From positions 38,218 through 102,217 of the forward strand of contig NZ_KI421502.1 in assembly GCF_000473145.1 (NCBI RefSeq): a stretch of 64,000 bases of DNA, given 5' to 3'. Each line of letters begins with the position of its first letter. The stretch's first letter is position 1. Shown here piece by piece: positions 55,609 to 64,000 of this stretch. The notes beneath the pieces were generated by a model. It was not told the DNA's origin and ran no database searches. It saw only the letters and a program-made list of their open reading frames with translations. A program made the translations under genes and the position numbers. Source of the stretch: Leisingera daeponensis DSM 23529. Lineage in GTDB: Bacteria; Pseudomonadota; Alphaproteobacteria; Rhodobacterales; Rhodobacteraceae.

Positions 55609-56724
55609 ATGGACAAACCCACCGCCCCCAAACCCGGAGCCATGCTGCACCTGCGCGGCAACACGCTGTCCGAGGGCGACCCGGTGGCGCTGCCGCTGAC
55701 GCAAAGCTCGATGTACCATCTGCCGGGCGACTGGAACGGCGGCCCCAGCTATGGCCGCGCGGACAACGCCACCTGGGAGCATCTGGAGCATGTGCTGGGG
55801 TATCTGGAGGATGCGCCGGCGCTGGCTTTCCCTTCGGGCATGGCGGCGATCTCGGCGTCGCTGTTTGCCACGGTCAAGGCAGGCTCCCGGATCCTGATCC
55901 CGTCGGACGGCTATTACGTGACCCGGCGCCTCAGCGAACGGTTCCTGCAGCCTTTGGGGGTTGCGGTGGAGCAGCGCCCGACGGCCAGCTTTGCCGAAGG
56001 CGGATTTGAGGGCTTTGACGTTGTTTTTGCGGAAACCCCGTCCAACCCCGGACTGGACCTCTGCGATCTGCGCGCGGTTTCGGAGGCGGTGCGTGCGGCG
56101 GGCGGGCTGCTGATCGTGGACAACACCACCATGACCCCGCTGGGCCAGCGCCCGCTGGAACTGGGCGCGGATGTGGTGGTGGCCTCCGACACCAAGGCGC
56201 CGGGCGGCCATTCGGATGTGCTGATGGGGCATCTGGCGACGCGCAACCAGGATGTGCTGCAGGCGGCGCGGGAGTGGCGGCTGTTCGGCGGCGGCATCCC
56301 CGGCCCGCAGGAGGCCTGGCTGGCGCACCGCGGGCTGGAAACGCTGGAGGTGCGGTTCGACCGGATGTGCAGCACCGCAGAGCTGCTGGCCGAACGGCTG
56401 GCCACGCATCCGCGGGTGCAAAAGATCCGCTTTCCGGGGCTGACATCCGATCCTTCGCACGCGCTGGCGAAACAGCAGATGGCGCGGTTCGGCTTCCTGA
56501 TCTCGGTCACGCTGGACAGCGCGGACCAGGCCGATGCCTTCATCAACAATTGCCCGCTGATCCGGGCAGCGACCTCCTTTGGCGGGGTGCATACCTCGGC
56601 GGAGCGCCGCGCCCGCTGGGGCGATGCCGTGGCGCCGGGGTTTGTGCGGATTTCCGTCGGCACCGAACCTGCGGAAGAGCTGTGGAGCGCGATGGCGGCT
56701 TCGCTGGACGCGCTTCAGGGCTAG
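55609..56724 (+). CDS. Cystathionine gamma-lyase/gamma-synthase-like PLP enzyme
   Basis: A 371-residue Cys/Met-metabolism PLP enzyme. PSYGRADNATWEHLE, FPSGMAAISASLFATVKAGS and AETPSNPGLDLCDL are family motifs; Lys196 in ASDTKAPGGHSDVLMG is the PLP lysine. The start at 55609 avoids 21 unrelated residues of a longer frame. Acts on a sulfur or gamma-substituted amino acid, yielding a keto acid that the ThDP enzyme upstream might use; the link is by co-direction only, with repeat A2 between. Confidence 0.83.
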   Translation: MDKPTAPKPGAMLHLRGNTLSEGDPVALPLTQSSMYHLPGDWNGGPSYGRADNATWEHLEHVLGYLEDAPALAFPSGMAAISASLFATVKAGSRILIPSDGYYVTRRLSERFLQPLGVAVEQRPTASFAEGGFEGFDVVFAETPSNPGLDLCDLRAVSEAVRAAGGLLIVDNTTMTPLGQRPLELGADVVVASDTKAPGGHSDVLMGHLATRNQDVLQAAREWRLFGGGIPGPQEAWLAHRGLETLEVRFDRMCSTAELLAERLATHPRVQKIRFPGLTSDPSHALAKQQMARFGFLISVTLDSADQADAFINNCPLIRAATSFGGVHTSAERRARWGDAVAPGFVRISVGTEPAEELWSAMAASLDALQG

Positions 56725-56781
56725 GGCCGCCATAGTGGTTTCCCGCCGCTGTCCCTGCGGGGACAGGCGCGGAAAACAGTC

Positions 56782-57672
56782 TTAGGTCAGCGCCTGATAA
56801 AGCGACGTGAGCCAGCTGGTGACCGCCTTCACCTCCTCCCGCTGGCCCGCGCGGTCGTTGATCACCAGGTAGTGCGAGCGGCGTTTCGGCAGCTTGCAGG
56901 CGGTGGGGGCGATGACCAGCCCCTGATCCAGATACTGCTTGGCAAAGCTTTCCAGCACCATCGTAACCCCATGGCCTGCCGCCACCGTCTGCAGCGCCAG
57001 CAGCGAGGAATCGGCCTTGAGCCAGTCAGTGGTGACCTGCAGCGTCAGCCCGTGCAGATCCGCCAGGCGGCCCCAGTCGGTTTCGGAGCCGATGATCTGC
57101 ACCACGTCGGCGCGGGCCAGATCCTCGATCGACGGCGCGCCGCCAAGGGCTGCGGCATAGGCCGGGCTGCACACCGGAATGGCGTTTTCGTGGCCCAGAT
57201 GCAGGATCTGCGCCTCCTGCCAGTCGCCGGAGCCGTAGCGGATGTCGATGTCCAGCGCCTCCTCGTCGAACCGGCTGGCCCAGACCGTTGTGGAAAGCTG
57301 CACGAAGATGTCCGGGTGTTCGGCCTGAAACCGGGCCAGCTGCGGCGCGATCACCAGGGCGGCGCAAGAGATCGTTGCGCGCAGCCGCACCACGCGTTTG
57401 CGCTTGCTGCTGAACAGGCCGGTGGTGGCGCGCTGCATATCGTCAAAGGATTTTCGGATCGGCTGGGCATAGGCCTGGCCGGTGTCGGTCAGCGCGACGC
57501 CGCGGGGCAGGCGTTTGAACAGCCGGGTGTTCAGGTGCTGTTCCAAGAGCCGGATCTGCTGGCTGACGGCGGCGGGGGTCAGCCCCAGCTCTGCCGCCGC
57601 AGCGGAAAAACTGCTGAGCCGCGCGGCGGCCTCGAAGGCTTTGAGCCAGGTGACATGGGGCAGGGTGGTCAT
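56782..57672 (-). CDS. LysR-family regulator, GcvA-like
   Basis: About 296 residues. LPHVTWLKAFEAAARLSSFS, then AELGLTPAAVSQQIRLLEQH, is a GcvA-type HTH, and the effector domain starts VVRLRATISCAALVIAPQL. An ATG three codons earlier is possible. Divergent from the GMC oxidoreductase gene, which it presumably controls, and convergent with the PLP lyase gene. Confidence 0.85.
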   Translation of the reverse strand: MTTLPHVTWLKAFEAAARLSSFSAAAAELGLTPAAVSQQIRLLEQHLNTRLFKRLPRGVALTDTGQAYAQPIRKSFDDMQRATTGLFSSKRKRVVRLRATISCAALVIAPQLARFQAEHPDIFVQLSTTVWASRFDEEALDIDIRYGSGDWQEAQILHLGHENAIPVCSPAYAAALGGAPSIEDLARADVVQIIGSETDWGRLADLHGLTLQVTTDWLKADSSLLALQTVAAGHGVTMVLESFAKQYLDQGLVIAPTACKLPKRRSHYLVINDRAGQREEVKAVTSWLTSLYQALT

Positions 57673-57776
57673 GCAGACCATTAAGCAGAATTACCCCTAA
57701 GGGGCAAAACACATTGTTTGATTTGCGCCTGAGGCGCTGTGCAAGGTCTTTGCACGACACAGAATGCGGGCTGGCC

Positions 57777-59435
57777 ATGGCGCGAACATTTGACTTTATC
57801 ATCGTCGGGGCCGGCTCAGCAGGCTGTGTGCTGGCGGACAGGCTGACGGCCAGCGGCCGCCACAAGGTGCTGCTGATCGAGGCGGGCGGCACCGACCGGC
57901 GGGTCTGGATCAGGATCCCGCTGGGGTACGGATTTACCTTCTCGGATCCCAGGGTGAACTGGCGCTATTCGGCGGCGGCGGATCCAGGGCTGAACGGGCG
58001 CGCGGCGTATTGGCCGCGGGGCAAGGTGCTGGGCGGTTCCAGCTCCATCAACGCGATGGCCTATGTGCGCGGACTGCCGCATGATTTCGACGATTGGGAG
58101 GCTGCGGGCGCCGCCGGCTGGGGCTGGGAGGCTGTGCGCGCCAGCTATGACGCGCTGGAGAGCAACGACGAGTGGCACGAGGGCCGCCGCCGGCTGCGCG
58201 GGAGGGGGCCGGTGCGGGTCACCGACCTCAGCGAGCGGATGCATCCCTTTGCCCGCAACTTCCTCGCTGCCGGGCAGGACATGGGCTGGCCGGTTTTGCA
58301 GGACATGAACGCCGCGGCGGGGGGCGGGGCCAATACCCTGCCCGGTGAAGGCCTGGGCTATGTCCGCAGCACGGTGAAGGCCGGGCGGCGCTGGTCCTCG
58401 GCCGATGCGTTCCTGCGGCCCGCGATGAAGCGCGGCAACCTGACCGTGGTCAGCGGCGCGCTGGTGGAGAAGGTGCTGACCGCGAGCGGGCGCGCCACTG
58501 GCGTGGCCTACCGGGTGAAGGGCAAGACGCAGCTGGCCGCGGCAGCGCGGGAGGTGATCCTGAGCGCGGGCGCGGTGAACTCTCCGCAGCTGCTGCAGCT
58601 GTCGGGGATCGGACCGGCGGCGCTGCTGCAGCGGCATGGGATCGCGGTGAAGCATGATCTGCCGCAGGTGGGGCAGGGGCTGCAGGACCATCTGGCGGTG
58701 TCGCATTACTTCTGGGCCAATACCGCGACGCTGAACAGCAGGCTCGGCAGTTTCGCCGGGCAGGTGAAGGCCGGGCTGCACTATGTGCTGACCCGCAAGG
58801 GGCCGCTGAGCGTGCCGGTCAATCAGTGCAGCGGCTTTGTCCGCACGCAAGGCGCGGCGCTGCCGGATGTGCAGGTCTACTGCAACCCGGCGTCCTATTC
58901 GACGCAGGCAAACGGCAAGCCTCAGATCGATAAGGACAACGGCTTCCTGCTGTGCGTGCAGCCCAGCCGCCCGCTCAGCCGCGGGCAGATCACTATCCGC
59001 TCCGCCGACCCGGGCCAGGCGCCGCTGATCGAACCGAATTCGCTGTCGGCGGAGGAGGACAGGGTTACGGCGGTGCGCGCCAGCCATCTGCTGCAGGCGC
59101 TGGCCGCCACCCCTGCCATCAAACGGGTGACGCGGGAGCGGCGCGATCCGGATATCCTGCACATGGATGACGCGGCGCTGCTGGAAAACTTCCGCGCGCG
59201 CGCGGGCAGCGTGTTTCATGCCTCCTGCACCTGCCGGATGGGGCATACTGCGGCAGACTCGGTGCTGGATGCGCGGCTGCGCGTGCATGGGATGGCGGGG
59301 CTGCGGGTGATTGACGCCTCGGCCTTTCCGAATGTGACCTCCGGCAACACCAACGCGCCCGCGATGATGCTGGCTGCGCGCGGGGCGCAGATGGTGCTGG
59401 ACGACAACGAAAACAGGGCCTTGGCGGCTGAATGA
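57777..59435 (+). CDS. GMC-family FAD oxidoreductase (choline-dehydrogenase-like)
   Basis: A 552-residue flavoprotein that oxidises an alcohol. FAD motifs are FIIVGAGSAGCVLADRLTAS and PRGKVLGGSSSINAMAYVRG; the C-terminus has the catalytic HASCTCRMG region and SGNTNAPAMMLAARGAQMVL. The upstream frame to 57714 lacks homology, so ATG 57777 is used. It is followed after 13 bp by an enolase-superfamily gene, suggesting oxidation of a sugar or polyol to an acid that is then dehydrated. No BetB or BetI neighbour supports a choline role. Confidence 0.85.
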   Translation: MARTFDFIIVGAGSAGCVLADRLTASGRHKVLLIEAGGTDRRVWIRIPLGYGFTFSDPRVNWRYSAAADPGLNGRAAYWPRGKVLGGSSSINAMAYVRGLPHDFDDWEAAGAAGWGWEAVRASYDALESNDEWHEGRRRLRGRGPVRVTDLSERMHPFARNFLAAGQDMGWPVLQDMNAAAGGGANTLPGEGLGYVRSTVKAGRRWSSADAFLRPAMKRGNLTVVSGALVEKVLTASGRATGVAYRVKGKTQLAAAAREVILSAGAVNSPQLLQLSGIGPAALLQRHGIAVKHDLPQVGQGLQDHLAVSHYFWANTATLNSRLGSFAGQVKAGLHYVLTRKGPLSVPVNQCSGFVRTQGAALPDVQVYCNPASYSTQANGKPQIDKDNGFLLCVQPSRPLSRGQITIRSADPGQAPLIEPNSLSAEEDRVTAVRASHLLQALAATPAIKRVTRERRDPDILHMDDAALLENFRARAGSVFHASCTCRMGHTAADSVLDARLRVHGMAGLRVIDASAFPNVTSGNTNAPAMMLAARGAQMVLDDNENRALAAE

Positions 59436-59448
59436 CAGGGATTTTCAG

Positions 59449-60657
59449 ATGAAGCTCGACAAAATCGAAACCTTTGTGTTCGGCAACCCGCCGCCGCGCC
59501 ACGGCGGGCGGTACTTCATCTTTGTGCGGCTGACCACCGCCTGCGGCATCACCGGAGCGGGCGAGATCTATAACGCGACCTTCGGCCCGGACCTTTGCTG
59601 CGCGATGGCCGAGGAGATGTTTGCCCGCCAGTTCGAGGGCTGCGATCCGCATCATATCGAGAAGCTGTGGCGCAAATCCTATGGCGCGGGCTATACCATG
59701 CGGCCGGACGTGACGGTGATGGGGGTGCTGAGCGGGCTGGAAATGGCCTGCTGGGACATCATCGGCAAGGCCGCGGGCAAGCCGGTTTATGAGCTGATGG
59801 GCGGCCAGGTGCATGAGCGGCTGCGCAGTTATACCTACCTTTATCCGCCAGAAGGGGATGTGTACCCGGACCCGGACACGCCCAATGTCTACAACGACCC
59901 GGATCTGGCGGCGGAGGTAGCGTTGCAGCGGGTGGAGCAGGGCTTCACCGCGGTGAAATTCGACCCCGCAGGCCCCTACACCATCTATGACGGCCACCAG
60001 CCGTTGCTGGAGGATCTGGAGCGCAGCGAGATGTTCGTCAGACGCATCCGCGAGGCGGTCGGCACCCGCGCGGATCTGCTGTTCGGCACCCATGGGCAGT
60101 TCACCGTCTCCGGCGCCAAGCGGCTGGCGCGCCGGCTGGAACCCTATGAGCCGTTGTGGTTCGAGGAACCGGTGCCGCCGGAGAACCCTGCCGATATGGC
60201 GGAGGTGGCGCGGTTTACCTCTATTCCGGTCTCCACCGGCGAGCGGCTTTGCACCAAGCATGAATTCGCCCGCGTGCTGGAGGCCGGGGCGGCCTCGATC
60301 CTGCAGATGGATCTGGGGCGGGTCGGCGGTCTCTTGGAGGCCAAGAAGATCGCCTCCATGGCCGAGACGCGGCAGGCCCAGATCGCGCCGCATCTTTATT
60401 GCGGGCCGGTGGTGGCGGCGGCGAACATCCAGATCGCAACCTGCAGCCCGAATTTCCTGATCCTCGAAAGCATCGGCACCTTCGAAGGCCCCTATATGTC
60501 CTGTCTCAAATCCGCGATCACCTGGGAGGACGGCTATGTGATCCCCTCCCGCGAACCGGGCCTGGGGGTGGAGCTGGACGACGCAGCCATCGCCGCCAGC
60601 CCCTATACCGGCCGCAAGCTGCATCTGGAGCTGGCGCAGGAGCCGGTGGTTCCGTAA
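59449..60657 (+). CDS. Enolase-superfamily dehydratase/racemase (mandelate racemase/muconate lactonising group)
   Basis: A 402-residue enolase-superfamily protein. Metal and acid-base features include K-x-D in AVKFDPAG, the GTHGQFTVSG segment, LWFEEPVPPEN, the acid in STGERL and HLYCGPVVAAANIQ near the end. This pattern is typical of acid-sugar dehydratases of the MR group. It is co-transcribed with the GMC oxidase. The exact sugar acid cannot be read from sequence. Confidence 0.8.
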   Translation: MKLDKIETFVFGNPPPRHGGRYFIFVRLTTACGITGAGEIYNATFGPDLCCAMAEEMFARQFEGCDPHHIEKLWRKSYGAGYTMRPDVTVMGVLSGLEMACWDIIGKAAGKPVYELMGGQVHERLRSYTYLYPPEGDVYPDPDTPNVYNDPDLAAEVALQRVEQGFTAVKFDPAGPYTIYDGHQPLLEDLERSEMFVRRIREAVGTRADLLFGTHGQFTVSGAKRLARRLEPYEPLWFEEPVPPENPADMAEVARFTSIPVSTGERLCTKHEFARVLEAGAASILQMDLGRVGGLLEAKKIASMAETRQAQIAPHLYCGPVVAAANIQIATCSPNFLILESIGTFEGPYMSCLKSAITWEDGYVIPSREPGLGVELDDAAIAASPYTGRKLHLELAQEPVVP

Positions 60658-60878
60658 GCGCGGCGCAGGACCCGCTGCAAGCTGCACCGGCCCCCGGGCC
60701 GGGAGGTCCGCCAGGCGGCCCTCATCTGGTTCAATCCCGGATTTCACCTTGGTCCAGGTGCGGGTTGCCGGCCGGCAGATCGGTGGCGGGCTTCTGGTTG
60801 CTGAAACAGCTGATGTTCTGCGCCGCCGCGGCAAGCACGTCCAGCGCCCGGGCGATCTCCGCCCTGTTGCGCGCAGTC

Positions 60879-61850
60879 TCAGCGCTGGCCGGAAGGTCCG
60901 GCAGCGTAGAGGCAGAGCAGATCGTTGGCGATGGTGGCCGCCGCGATGGCGGTGATTTCGGAGATGTCATAGGCCGGGGCGACCTCCACCACGTCCATGC
61001 CCACCACATCAATGCCCGCAAGGCCGCGAATGATCTCCTGCGCCTGATAGGGGCTGAGGCCGCCGATAACAGGCGTGCCGGTGCCAGGGGCAGAGGCCGG
61101 TTCCAGCGCGTCGATGTCGAAGGTGACATAGGTCTGGTGACCGCCAACAATGCCGCGGATCTTCTCCGCCACCGCTTCCGGCCCTGTCTTCTGCACCTCG
61201 ATGGCGTCGATGATGTTCATCCCCAGCGGATCGGGGTTGTGGGTGCGGATGCCGACCTGAACTGACCGGGCCGGATCCACCAGCCCCTCGCGGATGGCGT
61301 GCCACAGCATGGTGCCGTGGTCGATGCGGCCCTCCTCATCCGCCCAGGTGTCGGAATGGGCGTCGAACTGGAGCAGGCTCAGCGGCCCGTGCTTCTCCGC
61401 GTGCGCCTTGAGCAGCGGATAGGTGATGAAGTGGTCGCCGCCAATCGACAACAGCGCCGTATCCGTGGCCAGCACATCCCGCGCCGCCTGGGCGATCTGT
61501 CCGGGCACCTTGTGCGGATAGCCATAGTCGAACTCGCAGTCGCCGTAATCGACCACCCGCAGCGCCTCAAACGGGTCCGCCTCCCACGGCCATGGCGCCG
61601 ACCAGGCGATATGGCTGGACCCCGAGCGCACCGCCCGCGGGCCCAGACGGGTGCCGGAGCGGCTGGACACCGACAGGTCGAACGGCACACCCATCACCGC
61701 CACATCCGCAGCGCTGAGGTCGCGGGTATAGCGGCGGCGCATGAAGCTGAGCGCGCCGGCATAGCTGGCCTCGGCAACCACCCCGCGGTCGCTGTCGCGG
61801 GTAAAGGCCAGGTCGCCCTGCACGGGGTTCACGCTGGAGGTATTGGACAT
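60879..61850 (-). CDS. Agmatinase/guanidino-acid ureohydrolase family enzyme
   Basis: A 323-residue binuclear-manganese ureohydrolase. Metal ligands are visible as GGDH140, D163-A-H165-S-D167 and D245-I-D247 (TFDIDALEP). It would release urea from agmatine, giving putrescine (substrate of homospermidine synthase), or from guanidinobutyrate or similar. Family members cannot be separated confidently by eye, so speB is not assigned. Divergent from the LuxR-type gene, with 97 bp between starts. Confidence 0.88.
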   Translation of the reverse strand: MSNTSSVNPVQGDLAFTRDSDRGVVAEASYAGALSFMRRRYTRDLSAADVAVMGVPFDLSVSSRSGTRLGPRAVRSGSSHIAWSAPWPWEADPFEALRVVDYGDCEFDYGYPHKVPGQIAQAARDVLATDTALLSIGGDHFITYPLLKAHAEKHGPLSLLQFDAHSDTWADEEGRIDHGTMLWHAIREGLVDPARSVQVGIRTHNPDPLGMNIIDAIEVQKTGPEAVAEKIRGIVGGHQTYVTFDIDALEPASAPGTGTPVIGGLSPYQAQEIIRGLAGIDVVGMDVVEVAPAYDISEITAIAAATIANDLLCLYAAGPSGQR

Positions 61851-61947
61851 CTAAGGCTCCGTCACATTGAAGAATCTGAGTGAGCCCAGTTTGCAATGTG
61901 CGGTTATGCCGGTAAACTCAGCAATGGATGTATATCTATAGGTATAG

Positions 61948-62745
61948 ATGAGCATAGAAACCCGATACCCGCCGCTGCCCGCCGCATGGGCGGACGCGAT
62001 GGCCGCCCTGGCCGGGACGGCCGGCACCGAGCGTTTTCCCGGCGCGCTGCGGCAGATCCTTGGCCAATGCTGCAGGTTTGAATCGATGATCGTCTCGCGG
62101 TATGACGGCGCGCTGCCGCCGGTGTCGCTGTATCAGGACCTGGATGAGCTGCAGGCGGCGATCACGGTGGAATTCTACGCCAGCGGCCCCTACCTGCTGG
62201 ACCCGCTGTATCAGGCCTGCCGCAACGGCTGCGCGCCGGGCGCCTACCGGCTGATGGATCTGGCGCCCGAGGCCTTCTACCGCTCGGAATACTACCGCGC
62301 CTTTTACCGCAAGATAAATATCAGCGACGAAATCGGCGTTCTGGTGCAGGACGGGCCGGAGCGCTGGTTCATCGTCTCGCTGGCCCGCTTTGCCCGCCAG
62401 CAGCGGTTCGAGGCCGCGGACACCGACCGGCTGAACGCGGTGTTCAAGGTGATTTCTGCCGCGGTCCGGCGGCAGTGGGGGCAGGCGGAAGCCGCGGTGC
62501 AGGGGGGGCAGCCGGACGGCTGGGAAGACCGGATGCAAACCTTCGGCGCCGGCGTGCTCAGCCCGCGCGAGCAGGAGGTTGTGCAGCTGATCCTGCAAGG
62601 GCACTCGACCCCGTCGGCCGCGGCCTATCTGGGCATCGCCGAGGGCACGGTCAAGGTGCATCGCCATCACGCCTACTCCAAGCTGGGGATCTCCTCGCAG
62701 GCTGAACTGTTTTCCATGGCGACCCGGCATCTGGCGGCAGGGTAG
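61948..62745 (+). CDS. LuxR-family transcriptional regulator
   Basis: A 265-residue regulator. A C-terminal LuxR HTH at about 200-260 (LSPREQEVVQLILQGHSTPS, then AAYLGIAEGTVKVHRHHAYS) follows an N-terminal sensory region of 190 residues. That region does not show the usual acyl-homoserine-lactone pocket residues, so ligand unknown. It is divergent from the ureohydrolase gene and probably regulates it; no luxI partner is nearby. Confidence 0.85.
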   Translation: MSIETRYPPLPAAWADAMAALAGTAGTERFPGALRQILGQCCRFESMIVSRYDGALPPVSLYQDLDELQAAITVEFYASGPYLLDPLYQACRNGCAPGAYRLMDLAPEAFYRSEYYRAFYRKINISDEIGVLVQDGPERWFIVSLARFARQQRFEAADTDRLNAVFKVISAAVRRQWGQAEAAVQGGQPDGWEDRMQTFGAGVLSPREQEVVQLILQGHSTPSAAAYLGIAEGTVKVHRHHAYSKLGISSQAELFSMATRHLAAG

Positions 62746-63180
62746 CGCCCTTGGCTGGGATGCTGTCCCGGAGGCCTCAGAGGTGCGTTTCACGCAGCAA
62801 TCCGCGCATTCAAAGCGGTCAGGACGCCTGAGATTGCGACCGGAGGATGTGCGGGTTAGCGGAACCATCCGCGCGCATCCGGTCAGTTTCCAATTTTTCT
62901 GTTGACCAAACCCACATATTCGCGAAATCTGCCCGATAAGCAGGAAAGGGCAGCGCCCGCCGGGCTGCTGCGGTCTGGCGGCGGATGATCCCGGTGCAGG
63001 CACCGCCTCCGGTACCCTTGCCGCCGCAGGCAGGCCAGCCCTCCCCCTGCGGTTCACCGGGCAGAAAAACATAAGAAGGGCGCCAGATACGATGCCGATG
63101 TCCCCGCACTACACTGAGCGCTGCCCGCGAGCCGCCGGAAAGGCCGCCCGCACTGCTGGCGCAGGTCAAAGGGGAGCGTA
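62746..63180. other. 435-bp gap between luxR-type gene and Na/Pi cotransporter
   Basis: No supported gene; a minus-strand open frame of 116 codons at 62819-63169 lacks RBS and family similarity. A TTGACC box occurs at 62902, but no matching -10 was recognised. GGGGAG just before 63181 is the ribosome site of the next gene. Confidence 0.5.
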
Positions 63181-64000
63181 ATGGCGATCCTGACCTTTCT
63201 GATCAGCCTCGCGGGCGCGACGATGCTGCTGCTTTACGCGGTGCGGATGGTGCGGACCGGGATCGAGCGCAGCTATGGCGCCTCGTTCCAGCGGCTGCTG
63301 ACCGGGCGGCAGAGCCATCTGCAGGCCGGAATGATGGGGCTGACCCTCGCCATCGTGCTGCAAAGCTCGGCGGCGGTGGCGCTGCTTGCGTCGGGGTTCG
63401 CGGCCAGCGGCTATCTCGCCTTCCCCACCGGGCTGGCGATCGTGCTGGGCGGCGATCTCGGCTCGGCGCTGATCATCCAGATCCTGTCGTTCAAGCTCGA
63501 CTGGCTGGTGCCCATGCTTTTGGCGGCGGGCGGCTACCTGTTCGTCAAGACCGAGGCCAAGAAGGCGCGGCAGCTGGGGCGGATCCTGATGGGGGTGGCT
63601 TTCATCCTGATTTCGCTCAGGTTTCTGCGCGAGGCGATGGACCCGATCCGCGGCAGCGCCTTTCTGCCCGCCATCGCGGGCTATCTGGCGCGCGACTATA
63701 TCACCGCCTTCCTGGCGGGCGGCGCGCTGGCCTTCGTGATGCATTCCTCCGTCGCGGCGATCCTGATGTGCGTGACGCTGGTGCAGATCGGCGCCCTTCC
63801 CTTTGCCGCCGGGCTGTCGCTGGTTCTGGGGGCCAATTTCGGCTCCGCCTTCATTCCGGTCTGGCTCAGCCGCGGCATGGACCTGAAGGCGCGGCGCATT
63901 CCCTATGCCAACCTCGCCCTGCGCGGCACCTGGGCGGTGATCTGCCTGCTCGGGGCCAATCTGGCGCTGCGCCAGGGCTGGCTCGGCGATCCGCAGGGCG
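63181..64000 (+). CDS. Na/Pi cotransporter family protein, N-terminal part (runs off the window)
   Basis: An ATG at 63181 with GGGGAG upstream opens a frame continuing to the window end (273 complete codons). About seven hydrophobic helices are visible, with the paired motifs LQSSAAVALLA and, in the second repeat, HSSVAAILM followed by LVLGANFGSAF, which are signatures of Na+/phosphate cotransporters (PF02690). It would import phosphate with sodium; the C-terminal PhoU-like half, if any, is outside. Confidence 0.85.
   Translation, partial: MAILTFLISLAGATMLLLYAVRMVRTGIERSYGASFQRLLTGRQSHLQAGMMGLTLAIVLQSSAAVALLASGFAASGYLAFPTGLAIVLGGDLGSALIIQILSFKLDWLVPMLLAAGGYLFVKTEAKKARQLGRILMGVAFILISLRFLREAMDPIRGSAFLPAIAGYLARDYITAFLAGGALAFVMHSSVAAILMCVTLVQIGALPFAAGLSLVLGANFGSAFIPVWLSRGMDLKARRIPYANLALRGTWAVICLLGANLALRQGWLGDPQG

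Noticed and set aside
62819..63169. 116-codon minus-strand frame in the gap before the Na/Pi gene
   Set aside because: No ribosome site, no recognisable domain and composition unlike its neighbours.

Overview
The window is about 64 kb of GC-rich alphaproteobacterial DNA. Gene content (Na+-NQR, TAXI-TRAP transport, many LysR-controlled catabolic cassettes, homospermidine synthase, a repABC operon) fits a marine Rhodobacteraceae such as the Leisingera/Phaeobacter branch. That placement is inference from gene content; no 16S or other marker is present. A complete repABC module (12.6-16.2 kb, minus strand) shows that this is a plasmid, megaplasmid or chromid rather than the main chromosome. No tRNA, rRNA, CRISPR array or insertion sequence was seen.

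Layout. 0-5.6 kb: the end of a LysR gene, then a ugpBAECQ-type operon for uptake and hydrolysis of glycerophosphodiesters. 5.7-10.9 kb: a tightly overlapping histidine-utilisation operon hutIHGU. 11-12.3 kb: an MFS exporter with a His-rich tail. 10.7-16.2 kb: the replication and partition module. It comprises repA-repB-repC, a counter-transcribed RNA between repB and repC, an AT-rich putative origin inside repC, and four copies of a perfect palindrome (core GTCAGCTGAC) that look like RepB/parS sites. One copy lies inside the hutI coding sequence and another covers the repC stop codon. 16.6-18.4 kb: three unrecognised genes, including an HTH regulator whose 3' end overlaps its convergent neighbour. 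18.6-24.2 kb: homospermidine synthase, then a LysR, Rieske oxygenase, aldehyde dehydrogenase and small protein cassette.

24.7-36.1 kb: the Na+-translocating NADH:quinone reductase locus. nqrABCDEF is intact, but its maturation genes apbE and nqrM lie 4.2 kb downstream, separated by a LysR/GST/NTF2-like/tautomerase/nitronate-monooxygenase island, a CBS protein and a 62-residue membrane protein. 36.1-42 kb: an orphan NodT-type outer-membrane efflux lipoprotein, an aldehyde dehydrogenase, an MmgE/PrpD protein and a GcvA-like LysR. 42.0-42.6 kb: an AbrB-type antitoxin with a Doc/Fic toxin, probably for plasmid maintenance.

42.8-53.5 kb: a minus-strand catabolic unit (TAXI receptor, fused TRAP permease, DadA-like FAD oxidase, Asp/Glu-racemase-like protein, class V PLP enzyme, dimethylglycine-dehydrogenase-like protein) with a divergent LysR. 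Its genes are punctuated by copies of a structured intergenic repeat, five in total, all between 42.6 and 55.6 kb. 53.7-60.7 kb: a ThDP enzyme with a Cys/Met-type PLP lyase, and a LysR/GMC-oxidase/enolase-superfamily cassette. 60.9-64 kb: an agmatinase-family ureohydrolase, a divergent LuxR-type regulator and the start of a Na/Pi cotransporter.

Taken together this is a modular accessory replicon. Each catabolic cassette carries its own LysR, transport and oxidation capacity is broad, and energy coupling is through a sodium-pumping respiratory complex.
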